Below, piece after piece: positions 22,799 through 32,114 of a DNA stretch of 64,000 nucleotides (the stretch's first letter is position 1; every line of letters starts with the position of its first letter). The notes beneath the pieces were generated by a model that was given only the letters and a program-made list of their open reading frames with translations, searched no databases and was not told the origin of the DNA. A program made the position numbers and the translations under genes. Source of the DNA: Micromonospora luteifusca (GTDB lineage: Bacteria; Actinomycetota; Actinomycetes; Mycobacteriales; Micromonosporaceae); assembly GCF_016907275.1 (NCBI RefSeq), contig NZ_JAFBBP010000001.1:62001-126000 (forward strand), read 5' to 3'.

Positions 22799-24891
22799 GC
22801 ACCGGCGCGGTCGGCCGGGCGTACCCCCGACTCGAGGGTCGGGAGAAGGTCACCGGCACCGCACGGTACGCGGCGGAGTACCCGGTGGACGGGATCACCT
22901 ACGGCTGGGCGGTGCCCTCGGCGGTGGTGCGGGGCCGGATCACCCGGATCGACTCGGCGGAGGCGCTCGCGTCGCCCGGCGTGCTGGCCGTCCTGCACCA
23001 CGGCAATGCGCCCCGCCTCGCGCACGGCCCGCAGCCGGAGCTGTGGCTGTTGCAGGAACCGGCGGTGCACTACCGGGGGCAGTTCATCGCGGTGGTGGTG
23101 GCCACCAGCCTGGAGGCGGCCCGCGAGGGCGCCCGGCTGGTCCGGATCGACTACGACGCCGGGCCGCACAGCACGGTGCTCGCCGCCGACCACCCCGGCC
23201 TGTACCGGCCGGACAAGGTCAACCCCAGCTATCCGACGGACACCGCCGAGGGCGATTTCGACGCCGGGTACGCGGCCGCCCCGGTGCGGGTGGACGCCAC
23301 GTATCGTACGCCGGCCTACCACAACAACCCGATGGAGCCGCACGCCGCGACGGCGCAATGGCGCGACGGACGGCTACTGGTGCACGACTCCACCCAGGGC
23401 GCCTCGCCGGTGCGGGCCACGCTGGCCGAGCTGTTCGAGGTGCCCCCGGAGACGATCCGGGTCGTCGCCGAGCACGTCGGTGGCGGCTTCGGCAGCAAGG
23501 GGTACGCCAAGGCGTCGGTGGTGCTGGCCGCCCTCGCGGCCCGACACATGGACCGACCGGTCAAGCTGGCGCTGACCCGTCAGCAAGTGTTCGGGCCCGT
23601 CGGTTACCGCACCCCGACCATCCAGCGGGTCCGGCTCGCCTCCGACGCCGACGGACGACTCACCGCGATCTGCCACGACGCGATCAGCCAGACGTCGACC
23701 CTCCACGAATTCGCCGAGCAGACCGCCGTCTACACCCGCAGCATGTACGCCGCACCCCACCGACGCACCACACACCGGCTGGTCCGCCTCGACCTACCCA
23801 CACCGTTCTGGATGCGCGCTCCCGGCGAGTGCCCCGGCGCGTACGCCCTGGAGTCGGCGATGGACGAGCTGGCCACCGCCGTCGGCATCGACCCGGTGGA
23901 GTTGCGGATCCGCAACGACGCGCAGGTCGACCCCGACCAGGGGCGGCCGTTCACCAGCCGCAACCTGGTGGCCTGTCTGCGCGAGGGTGCGCAGCGCTTC
24001 GGCTGGGCGGACCGGGACCCGACGCCCCGCGCCCGGCGCGACGGGAGCTGGCTGATCGGCACCGGGGTGGCCGGGTCGAGCTACCCGGCCCGGGCCAGGC
24101 CGTCGTCGGCCACGGCCACCGCCCGGCCCGACGGCAGCTTCCTGGTGCGGATCAACGCCACCGACATCGGCACCGGCGCCCGAACGGCGATGTGGCAGGT
24201 GGCCGCCGACGCGCTCGGGGTGCCGCCGGAGCGGGTGGAGATCCGCATCGGTGACAGCGACCTGCCGACCGCGCCGGTGGCCGGCGGCTCGATGGGCACG
24301 GCGAGCTGGAGCTGGGCGTTGATCCGGGCCGGTCAGGCGCTACGCGAGAAACTTCGGGATCTTCCCGGCGGCAGGGCCGCGGGCGAGGTGACCGTCGAGG
24401 TGAGCACCGACGACGAGGTGGGCGGGCAGCCCACCTTGCCCCGGTACGCGTACGGGGCGCAGTTCGCCGAGGTGCGGGTGGACGCGGACACCGGTGAGGT
24501 GCGGCTGAACCGGATGCTCGGGGTGTTCGCGGGCGGGCGGATCGTCAACCCGACGACGGCGCGCAGCCAACTCATCGGCGGCATGACGATGGGATTGTCG
24601 ATGGCGCTGCACGAGGAGGGCGTGCTCGACGAGCGGTACGGCGACTGGGTCAACCACGACCTGGCCACCTATCACATCACCGCATGCCCGGACGTGGAGT
24701 CCATCGAGGCGTACTGGCTGGACGAACAGGACGACGAGCTGAACCCGGCCGGGGTGAAGGGCATCGGTGAGATCGGCATCGTCGGCGCCGCGGCGGCCGT
24801 CGCCAACGCGGTGCATCACGCCACCGGCGTACGGATCCGGGATCTGCCGATCCGGTTGGACAAGCTCGTCGGACCATCGGCGCTCGCTTAA
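22795..24891 (+). CDS. paoC: Molybdopterin-binding catalytic subunit, aldehyde oxidoreductase type
   Basis: A 698-residue large subunit. The N-terminal aldehyde oxidase/xanthine dehydrogenase hammerhead domain (about 10-110) is followed by molybdenum-cofactor domains: VGGGFGSKGY near the cofactor, WMRAPGECPGAYALESAMDELA, and near the C-terminus GVKGIGEIGIVGAAAAV containing the catalytic glutamate. The length fits PaoC (~730) rather than fused xanthine oxidases. The GTG overlaps the upstream stop. It needs the MCD cofactor made by the divergent mocA. The substrate is probably an aromatic or aliphatic aldehyde but cannot be fixed from sequence. Confidence 0.92.
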   Translation: MSTGAVGRAYPRLEGREKVTGTARYAAEYPVDGITYGWAVPSAVVRGRITRIDSAEALASPGVLAVLHHGNAPRLAHGPQPELWLLQEPAVHYRGQFIAVVVATSLEAAREGARLVRIDYDAGPHSTVLAADHPGLYRPDKVNPSYPTDTAEGDFDAGYAAAPVRVDATYRTPAYHNNPMEPHAATAQWRDGRLLVHDSTQGASPVRATLAELFEVPPETIRVVAEHVGGGFGSKGYAKASVVLAALAARHMDRPVKLALTRQQVFGPVGYRTPTIQRVRLASDADGRLTAICHDAISQTSTLHEFAEQTAVYTRSMYAAPHRRTTHRLVRLDLPTPFWMRAPGECPGAYALESAMDELATAVGIDPVELRIRNDAQVDPDQGRPFTSRNLVACLREGAQRFGWADRDPTPRARRDGSWLIGTGVAGSSYPARARPSSATATARPDGSFLVRINATDIGTGARTAMWQVAADALGVPPERVEIRIGDSDLPTAPVAGGSMGTASWSWALIRAGQALREKLRDLPGGRAAGEVTVEVSTDDEVGGQPTLPRYAYGAQFAEVRVDADTGEVRLNRMLGVFAGGRIVNPTTARSQLIGGMTMGLSMALHEEGVLDERYGDWVNHDLATYHITACPDVESIEAYWLDEQDDELNPAGVKGIGEIGIVGAAAAVANAVHHATGVRIRDLPIRLDKLVGPSALA

Positions 24892-24912
24892 ATAAGCCAG
24901 TGGTGATATAAA
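24886..24912 (+). promoter_or_regulatory. Palindrome and -10 box of the ArsR operon
   Basis: GCTTAAATAAGC (24886-24897) is a perfect inverted repeat that includes the paoC stop codon. TATAAA (24907-24912) sits six bases before the ArsR GTG and is a fitting -10. The palindrome falls in the -35/spacer region, where an autorepressing ArsR would bind. Confidence 0.4.
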
Positions 24913-24918
24913 GGCGTC

Positions 24919-25284
24919 GTGCACGCCTTCGACGTGCTGGGCGATCCGGTCCGGCGCCGCATCCTGGAGCTGCTCGCCAACGGCGAGCAGACCGCTGGCG
25001 CGGTCAGCGCGGTCATCCGCGACGAGTTCGGCATCTCCCAGCCAGCCGTGTCCCAGCACCTCAAGGTGTTACGGGACAACGGCTTCGCCACCGTACGGCC
25101 GGAGGGCACCCGGCGGCTGTACGCGGTCGACCCACGCCCACTGCGCGAGGTCGACGGCTGGCTGGAGCACTTCCGCCGATTCTGGACCCCACCGCTGGCG
25201 GCACTCGCCACCGAGCTGGCCCGGGGCCGACGCGAGCGTCGGCTGGGCGGGCCCGCCGACCCACCCGACGAGAGGAACACCTGA
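24919..25284 (+). CDS. ArsR-family regulator paired with an SRPBCC protein
   Basis: A 121-residue winged-helix protein: FDVLGDPVRRRILELLANGEQTAGAV, the helix-turn-helix FGISQPAVSQHLKVLRDNGFATV and the wing RPEGTRRLYAVDPRPLREV. No metal-binding cysteines are present, so it belongs to the metal-independent group typically coupled to an AHSA1/SRPBCC gene. It is followed immediately by such a gene with a TGATG overlap. A TATAAA box six bases before the GTG suggests a leaderless transcript. It likely represses its own operon. Confidence 0.92.
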   Translation: MHAFDVLGDPVRRRILELLANGEQTAGAVSAVIRDEFGISQPAVSQHLKVLRDNGFATVRPEGTRRLYAVDPRPLREVDGWLEHFRRFWTPPLAALATELARGRRERRLGGPADPPDERNT

Positions 25285-25925
25285 TGATCGACGCGATCGA
25301 GCAGATCAACGCCGTCCAGCGGCAGGTCGGCACCCGCACCCTGGCAGCCGGCGAGGCCCGCGTAAGCACGCTCAGCCAGACCTACCAGGCGACGCTCGAC
25401 GATCTGTGGGACGCCTGCACCAACGCCGAGCGCATCCCGCGGTGGTTCCTGCCGATCACCGGTGACCTGCGGCTGCACGGCAGGTACCAACTCCAGGGCA
25501 ATGCCGGCGGCACCATCGAGAGCTGCGAGCCGCCGCACCGCTTCACCGCCACCTGGGAGATGGGCGGCGAGGTCAGCTGGATCGAGGTCCGCCTCACCCC
25601 GATCGACGCCGAGCGGACCCGCTTCGAGCTGGACCACATCGCGCACGTCGACCAGGACCGGTGGGCACAGTTCGGGCCGGGCGCGGTCGGCGTCGGCTGG
25701 GACCTCGGGTTGCTCGGTCTCGCCTCGCACCTGGCCGGCGACGGCAGCGGGGTCAGCCCGGAGCAGAGCGCCGAGTGGAGCGCGTCCGACGAGGGGCGAC
25801 GGACCATGGAGTTGAGCAGCCAACTGTGGTGCGAGGCGAGCATCGCCGCCGGCACCGACGCCGACGAGGCGAAGGCCGCCGCCGAACGCACCACCGCCTT
25901 CTACACCGGAGCCCCGGAGGCCTGA
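25284..25925 (+). CDS. SRPBCC/AHSA1-domain protein
   Basis: A 213-residue START-like ligand-binding protein. QTYQATLDDLWDACTNAERIPRWFLPITGDL is the opening strand-helix of AHSA1 domains, with GGEVSWIEVRLTPIDAERTRFELDHI as later strands; the C-terminal ~60 residues are helical. The start overlaps the ArsR stop (TGATG), so the two are made together. These pairs are widespread but poorly understood; a hydrophobic ligand or heat-shock co-chaperone role is only suggested by the fold. Confidence 0.9.
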   Translation: MIDAIEQINAVQRQVGTRTLAAGEARVSTLSQTYQATLDDLWDACTNAERIPRWFLPITGDLRLHGRYQLQGNAGGTIESCEPPHRFTATWEMGGEVSWIEVRLTPIDAERTRFELDHIAHVDQDRWAQFGPGAVGVGWDLGLLGLASHLAGDGSGVSPEQSAEWSASDEGRRTMELSSQLWCEASIAAGTDADEAKAAAERTTAFYTGAPEA

Positions 25926-25997
25926 GCGAATACAGCGGCGCGCGACGTCAGAAGCGAGCGGCGGCGGAACCGGCGGCGCGGGGTAGCGTGCTGCGGC

Positions 25998-26513
25998 ATG
26001 ACAGGCTCGCCGTACTCGCACTGCTCCTTCTGCGGCGCCGCCTACCCGGCGGCCGCCGGGTGGCCGCGGGTCTGCGCGGTCTGCGGCGATACCGTCTGGC
26101 GCAACCCCCTGCCCGTCGCGGTCGCGGTGCTGCCGGTACGCACCGCCGAGGGCCTGGGCGTGGTGGTGGTCCGCCGGGACATCGAGCCGGCCCGCGGCCT
26201 GCTCGCGCTGCCCGGCGGCTTCATCGAGTACGGCGAGGAGTGGTCCGACGCCCTCGTCCGTGAGCTGCGGGAGGAGACCGGGCTGATCGCGGCAGCCGAG
26301 GACGCCCAACTCTTCGCGGTACACAGCGCTCCCGCCGGCGGCACGATGATGATCTTCGGGGTGCTGCCCGAACGGGCGGCCGAGGACCTGCCATCGTCTG
26401 CGCCGACCGATGAGGCAAGCGAGTGGCTGGTGCTCACCGACCCGGTCGAGCTGGCGTTCTCCACCCACACCCAGGTCCTGGCCGACTTCCTGACCCCCAA
26501 CCACCTCGCCTGA
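25998..26513 (+). CDS. Nudix hydrolase with N-terminal zinc ribbon
   Basis: 171 residues. Two CxxC pairs near the N-terminus (CSFCGAAYP, VCAVCGDTVWRNP) form a zinc ribbon, then a Nudix domain follows with the full box GFIEYGEEWSDALVRELREETGL (G-x5-E-x7-RE-U-x-EE-x-GU). The layout resembles NudC/NADH-pyrophosphatase-like proteins but is shorter. It probably cleaves a nucleoside diphosphate derivative; the substrate is unknown. TAGCGT lies eight bases before the ATG and there is no clear ribosome-binding site. Confidence 0.9.
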   Translation: MTGSPYSHCSFCGAAYPAAAGWPRVCAVCGDTVWRNPLPVAVAVLPVRTAEGLGVVVVRRDIEPARGLLALPGGFIEYGEEWSDALVRELREETGLIAAAEDAQLFAVHSAPAGGTMMIFGVLPERAAEDLPSSAPTDEASEWLVLTDPVELAFSTHTQVLADFLTPNHLA

Positions 26514-26540
26514 CCCCGCGCCGCCCCGAACACCCCCGAC

Positions 26541-26626
26541 CGCGCAAGATCGTGCTCGATCCTGCAAGTAGTGGCCTCGTCGGCTCTTGATGCCACTACA
26601 ACCAGGATCGAGCAGGATCTTGCGCG
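26541..26626. repeat. Interspersed palindrome, copy 1
   Basis: Two 35-base arms (26541-26575 and 26592-26626) match at 31 positions as an inverted repeat around a 16-base loop; the conserved core contains CTCGATCC and GTAGTGGC. It lies between the Nudix stop and the convergent ABC exporter stop and would work as a bidirectional terminator. A second element with the same core is at 34880-34940, so this is a dispersed family. Confidence 0.75.
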
Positions 26627-26711
26627 GGGCGGACGGCACGCGAGGACGGCGCGGGGGAACAAGCGGGCGGAGGGTGGGCAAGGGCGGGTGAGGCTGCTGT
26701 GCGAGCGCGCC

Positions 26712-28664
26712 TCAGCGGGGCAGGGCGTCGTCGGCCCTCGTCAGGTAGCCGCTGGCCTGAAGGTCGAACAGCTCGCGGTAGAGGCCGTTCGCGGCCATCA
26801 GCTCGTCGTGGCGGCCCTGTTGGACGAGTCGACCCCGTTCCATGACGAAGATCCGGTCGGCGTGCCGGACGTTGGCCAGCCGGTGGGTGATCAGGACGAC
26901 CGCCCGGTCGGGGCGACGGCGCAGGTGCTGGAACAGGGCGTGTTCGGCGCGCGCGTCCAGGGCTGCGGAGGGTTCGTCGCAGATCAGCAGGGCGGCGTCC
27001 CGGTAGAGGCCGCGAGCGGCGACGAGTCGCTGCCACTGGCCGCCGGACAGTTCGTGGCCGTCCTTGAACTCCCGGTCGAGCAGGGTGTCGTAGCCGTGCG
27101 GCAGGCCGACGATCATGTCGTGCGCGGCGGCTGCGGCGGCCGCCTCCTGGACGCTGGGGCCGGATCGCTCCGGCGGGCGGTCGTGCCGCCCGACGCGGAT
27201 GTTCTGCCCGGCGGTGAAGGGGAACTTCCACCACTCCTGGGTCATCACGGCCACCTGGGCGCCGAGGGTGCGCGGGTCCAACTCGGCGGCGTCGACGCCG
27301 TCCCAGCGGATCACCCCGCCGGTCGGCTGGTAGAGCCCCGCGATCAGTTTGGCCAGGGTGGTCTTGCCGGAGCCGTTCTCGCCGACCAGTGCGATCACCT
27401 CGCCCCGGCGGACGCTCAGGCTGACCCGGTCCACTGCCGGCGTGTCGGTGTCCGGGTAACTCAGGCTCACGTCGGTCAGCTCGATCACGTCGACACCGTC
27501 GGCGATCCGGTCGCCGCCGGTCGGCACCCGGGCGTGGGCGCGGGCCAGGAAGTCCTGGTAGTCCTGGTAGTAGAGCGCGTCCTCGTACAGCGAGTTGGTG
27601 GCGATGACCGCCACGCCCAGGCTGGTCCGCGCGGACTGCAACGCGAGCAGGGCGGTGGCCGCGGCGGCGAGGGCGACCATCCCGTTGAGCAACAGGCCGC
27701 CGAGGACCGCGTACACCCCGAAGGTGGCCAGCCCCGCCACCGTCGCGCCGACGACCCGAGTGCCGGTCTGTGAGCGGACCAGCCGCAACTGGGCCCGGGT
27801 CTCGACGGCCATCACCCCGCGATACTCGGCGAGCAGGAAGTCGCGCATCTGGTACGCGCGCACCTCGGCGGCGGTGCGCCGGTTGGCCATCAGGTGGGCC
27901 AGCATCCACATCCGGCGTCGCCGGGTGATCCGGGCCAGCATCGCCAGATACTCCCGGCGCGCCATCCGCACCGCCGTGATCGCCTGGGGCACGGCGGCGA
28001 GTAGCAGGCAGGGCAGCAGCAGCGGTTGGATGACGGTCACCGCCACGGCGGTGGCGAGCATCCCGACCACGCCGGTGACCAGGTTGACGGTGTGGTCGAC
28101 GATGTACGCGGCTTCGGCCATCCCACGGTCACGCGCACGGTCCATCTCCTCGGCGAAGCCGGCGTCGTCGAACGCGGCCAGATCCACTGCCGTGGTGGCC
28201 TCGAACAGCCGCAGCTCCACCTGATAGTTGATCTGTGGGGTCAGCCGGGCCTGGGCCCAGCCGGCCGCGATCGCCAAGCCACCGCGCGCCGACACCGCAG
28301 CCGCGGCCACGATCAGCGCCGGCAGAGCCGATCGGACCCGGTCCGGGGTGGGGCCGGCGGCGAACAGCTCGCGCAGCACGCTGGTCGTGGCGAGCAGGCC
28401 GAACGTGGTCATCACCCCGGCGGCGATGTTCAGGCCGATCGAGACGAGCGTGTCCCGACGGTTGGTGGCCCAGGCCAGCCCGACCGCCTCCCGGACCAGC
28501 CGGGGCAGCCGGCGGGCCACCGCCCAGAAGCTCGTGTGCGCAAACTCCTGCGCGTGGTGCAACCAGTCGCGGTCCTCCAGCTCCGGCAGCATGGTGCCAG
28601 CCGGCGGGTCATCGGGCTGGTCGTCGTCCTCGGCAGCGGTGCGCTGGCGGGCCATCGACTCCAC
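26712..28664 (-). CDS. ABC exporter (fused membrane and ATPase domains)
   Basis: 650 residues: a six-helix membrane domain (about 60-365) then an ATPase domain with Walker A GENGSGKTT, signature LSGGQWQR, Walker B LLICDEPSAALD and H-loop ITHRLANV. The tryptophan in the signature (GGQWQR) is typical of peptide/lantibiotic-type exporters of Actinobacteria. No precursor peptide or modification enzyme is adjacent, so the cargo is unknown. A GAGGAGG ribosome-binding site five bases before a GTG sets the start; an ATG three codons later is possible. Confidence 0.88.
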   Translation of the reverse strand: MESMARQRTAAEDDDQPDDPPAGTMLPELEDRDWLHHAQEFAHTSFWAVARRLPRLVREAVGLAWATNRRDTLVSIGLNIAAGVMTTFGLLATTSVLRELFAAGPTPDRVRSALPALIVAAAAVSARGGLAIAAGWAQARLTPQINYQVELRLFEATTAVDLAAFDDAGFAEEMDRARDRGMAEAAYIVDHTVNLVTGVVGMLATAVAVTVIQPLLLPCLLLAAVPQAITAVRMARREYLAMLARITRRRRMWMLAHLMANRRTAAEVRAYQMRDFLLAEYRGVMAVETRAQLRLVRSQTGTRVVGATVAGLATFGVYAVLGGLLLNGMVALAAAATALLALQSARTSLGVAVIATNSLYEDALYYQDYQDFLARAHARVPTGGDRIADGVDVIELTDVSLSYPDTDTPAVDRVSLSVRRGEVIALVGENGSGKTTLAKLIAGLYQPTGGVIRWDGVDAAELDPRTLGAQVAVMTQEWWKFPFTAGQNIRVGRHDRPPERSGPSVQEAAAAAAAHDMIVGLPHGYDTLLDREFKDGHELSGGQWQRLVAARGLYRDAALLICDEPSAALDARAEHALFQHLRRRPDRAVVLITHRLANVRHADRIFVMERGRLVQQGRHDELMAANGLYRELFDLQASGYLTRADDALPR

Positions 28665-28732
28665 GGACCCTCCTCGGGGGGCGGGGATCACAGACGCCGC
28701 CCGAGACTACTGCCCGCGACTGCCCGATGTCT

Positions 28733-30186
<1,454 letters not shown>

Positions 30187-30190
<4 letters not shown>

Positions 30191-30249
30191 TGGGACTCCT
30201 TAGTTCGCGACTGCGGGGCTCGCAAAACCGGCTCACTCCTCGCGCTCAC
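30187..30249 (-). CDS. 20-codon ORF in tandem repeat, copy 2
   Basis: The second repeat unit starts with AAGGAGTCCCAGTG and encodes MSARSEPVLRAPQSRTKESQ. Its TGA overlaps the GTG of the histidine kinase (GTGA). It is identical in protein sequence to copy 1. It may serve only to hand ribosomes to the kinase, or it may be a by-product of a repeat that carries the kinase start signal. The chain of overlaps is visible directly; translation is not proven. Confidence 0.3.
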
Positions 30250-30305
30250 TGGGACTCCTTCGTTCGCGACTGCGGGGCTCGCAAAACCGGCTCACTCCTC
30301 GCGCT
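30188..30305. repeat. Two tandem copies of a 59-bp unit
   Basis: 30188-30246 and 30247-30305 differ at only one base, and a third partial copy runs into the upstream flavoprotein gene. Each unit contains a ribosome-binding site and the GTG start context of the kinase. The text (reverse strand GAGGAGTGAGCCGGTTTTGC and on) resembles an interspersed element I recall from Micromonospora genomes, which often adds short N-terminal tails to genes. Confidence 0.85.
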
Positions 30306-30308
30306 CAC
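30246..30308 (-). CDS. 20-codon ORF in tandem repeat, copy 1
   Basis: The GTG overlaps the stop of the flavoprotein gene (GTGA) and has GGAGG upstream. It encodes MSARSEPVLRAPQSRTKESQ and ends in a TGA that overlaps the GTG of copy 2. Codon 16 is the only position that differs between the copies and it is synonymous. Expression is unproven. Confidence 0.3.
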   Translation of the reverse strand: MSARSEPVLRAPQSRTKESQ

Positions 30309-31963
30309 TGGGCCTCCAGGTAGCGGTGCACCAGCGACACCGCCATCGCACCCTCGCCGACAGCCGAGGCGACCCGCTTGACCGACTCGGCCCGCACGTC
30401 CCCGGCGGCGAACACCCCCGGCACGCTGGTCTCCAGGTGGTACGGGTCGCGCGACAGCGACCAGCCGGCCGGCCGCCGCCCCCCGGCGAGCAGATCCGGG
30501 CCGGTGACGATGAAGCCGCGCCCGTCGCGGACCAGCACCCCGTCCAGCCAGTCGGTCCGGGGCTCCGCGCCGATGAAGATGAACAACCAGGAAGTGTCGA
30601 TCGAGCGGGCCTCCCCGGTGCGGGTGTCGCAGAGGGTGAGCCGTTGCAGGTGATCCTCCCCCGCCGCGCCGACGACGGCCGTGTGCGGGTGCACGGTGAT
30701 CTTGTCGATCCGTTCCAACTGGTCGATCAGGTAACGCGACATCGAGGCGGTCAGGTCCGCACCGCGGATCAGCAGGTGCACCCTCGACGCGTACCGGGAG
30801 AAGTGCACCGCGGCCTGGCCGGCGGAGTTGGCCCCGCCGACGATGTAGACGTCCTGCTCGACGCAGCTCGGCGCTTCGGTCGCGGCGGCGCCGTAGAACA
30901 CCCCCCGGCCGGTGAAGTCGGCAAGGCCGGGGGCGTCGAGCACCCGGTACGACACCCCGGTGGCCAGCACCACGGTGTGCGCCGCGATTTCGGTGCCGTC
31001 GCCGAAGCGCAGCAGCCGGGCACCGCCGGCCTCACTCAGACCCACCACCTCCCGGGCGCTGAGCAGCTCGGCGCCGAACTTGACCGCCTGCCGCCGGGCC
31101 CGATCGGTCAACTGTGCGCCGGAAACGCCGTCCGGGAAGCCCAGGTAGTTCTCGATGCGGCTGCTCTGCCCCGCCTGCCCGCCGGTCGCCCGTCGCTCGA
31201 CGAGCACGGTGCGCAGCCCTTCCGACGCGCCGTACACCGCCGAGCCGAGGCCGGCCGGGCCACCGCCGATCACCACCAGGTCATAGAAGTCGGACGCGGG
31301 CACCACGGTCAGCCCGGCGAGCGCGGCCAACTCGGTCTCGGTCGGGGCGATCAACGCTTTACCCTCGGCCGTCACCACCAGCGGCACGTCCGCCTCGGTG
31401 GCCCCGGCCGCGTCGAGCAGGCGGATGCCCTCCGGGTCGTCGGACAACATCCAGCGGTACGGCACGAGGTTGCGGGCCAGGAAGTCGCGGACCTTGAACG
31501 ACGGCGCCGACCAGCGGTGCCCGACGACCCGGATCTCGGCGCTCGCCGCGTCCGGGGTGACAGCCCACGCCTCCAGCAGTCCGTCGACCACCGGATACAG
31601 CTTCTCCTCCGGCGGATGCCAGGGCTTGAGCAGGTAGTGGTCCAGGTCGACCACGTTGATGGCCTCGATCGCGGCGTCGGTGTCCGCGTACGCGGTGAGC
31701 AGCACCCGGCGGGCGGCCGGGAAGATGTCCATGGCCGCCTCGAGGAACTCGACACCGGTCATCTCCGGCATCCGGTGGTCGGCCAGCAGCAGCGCCACCT
31801 GTTCGCCACGCAGTTTGACCTCCCGCAGCGCGTCCAGCGCCTCGGGTCCGGAGGAGGCCCGCAGGACCCGGTAGCGGTCGCCGTAGCGGCGCCGGATGTC
31901 CCGGGCAACCGCCCTGGACACCACGGGGTCGTCGTCGACGCTGAGGATCACCGGGTTCGCCAT
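30305..31963 (-). CDS. Response-regulator receiver fused to a thioredoxin-reductase-like flavoprotein
   Basis: 552 residues in three parts. A receiver domain (1-125) has acidic residues D10-D12, phospho-acceptor D62, T90 and K113. A thioredoxin/glutaredoxin-like segment (about 140-220) has WSAPS in place of CxxC. A FAD/NAD(P) thioredoxin-reductase fold (about 226-552) has GGGPAG at 233-238, SSRIENYLGFP and the second Rossmann motif VGGANSAGQA at 375-384. The redox-active CxxC of true reductases is replaced by AAATE (359-363), so it cannot reduce thioredoxin in the usual way. The cognate kinase is encoded directly downstream, so phosphorylation may control a flavin redox function; the substrate is unknown. 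Confidence 0.9.
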   Translation of the reverse strand: MANPVILSVDDDPVVSRAVARDIRRRYGDRYRVLRASSGPEALDALREVKLRGEQVALLLADHRMPEMTGVEFLEAAMDIFPAARRVLLTAYADTDAAIEAINVVDLDHYLLKPWHPPEEKLYPVVDGLLEAWAVTPDAASAEIRVVGHRWSAPSFKVRDFLARNLVPYRWMLSDDPEGIRLLDAAGATEADVPLVVTAEGKALIAPTETELAALAGLTVVPASDFYDLVVIGGGPAGLGSAVYGASEGLRTVLVERRATGGQAGQSSRIENYLGFPDGVSGAQLTDRARRQAVKFGAELLSAREVVGLSEAGGARLLRFGDGTEIAAHTVVLATGVSYRVLDAPGLADFTGRGVFYGAAATEAPSCVEQDVYIVGGANSAGQAAVHFSRYASRVHLLIRGADLTASMSRYLIDQLERIDKITVHPHTAVVGAAGEDHLQRLTLCDTRTGEARSIDTSWLFIFIGAEPRTDWLDGVLVRDGRGFIVTGPDLLAGGRRPAGWSLSRDPYHLETSVPGVFAAGDVRAESVKRVASAVGEGAMAVSLVHRYLEAQ

Positions 31964-32114
31964 GGCGCCATGAAATCACCTGCTGCGGGCGGACCGCACC
32001 ATCGCCTGGGCTCCGATGCACGGTTGACCGGGTTGGGGATGGGTAAGCCGGGGAGCCGTGCGGGTGGCCGTACATCGACCACCGCCCGGCTGCCACGCAC
32101 ACCTCGGGGGGCCC

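Noticed and set aside
26514..26711. CRISPR array or tRNA in the Nudix/ABC interval
   Set aside because: The interval holds one long inverted repeat, not regularly spaced direct repeats, and no cloverleaf. Nothing elsewhere in the window looks like a CRISPR array.
26712..28664. Lanthipeptide or RiPP biosynthetic cluster around the peptide-type exporter
   Set aside because: No precursor peptide, LanM/LanB/LanC, radical SAM or YcaO gene was found within several kilobases.
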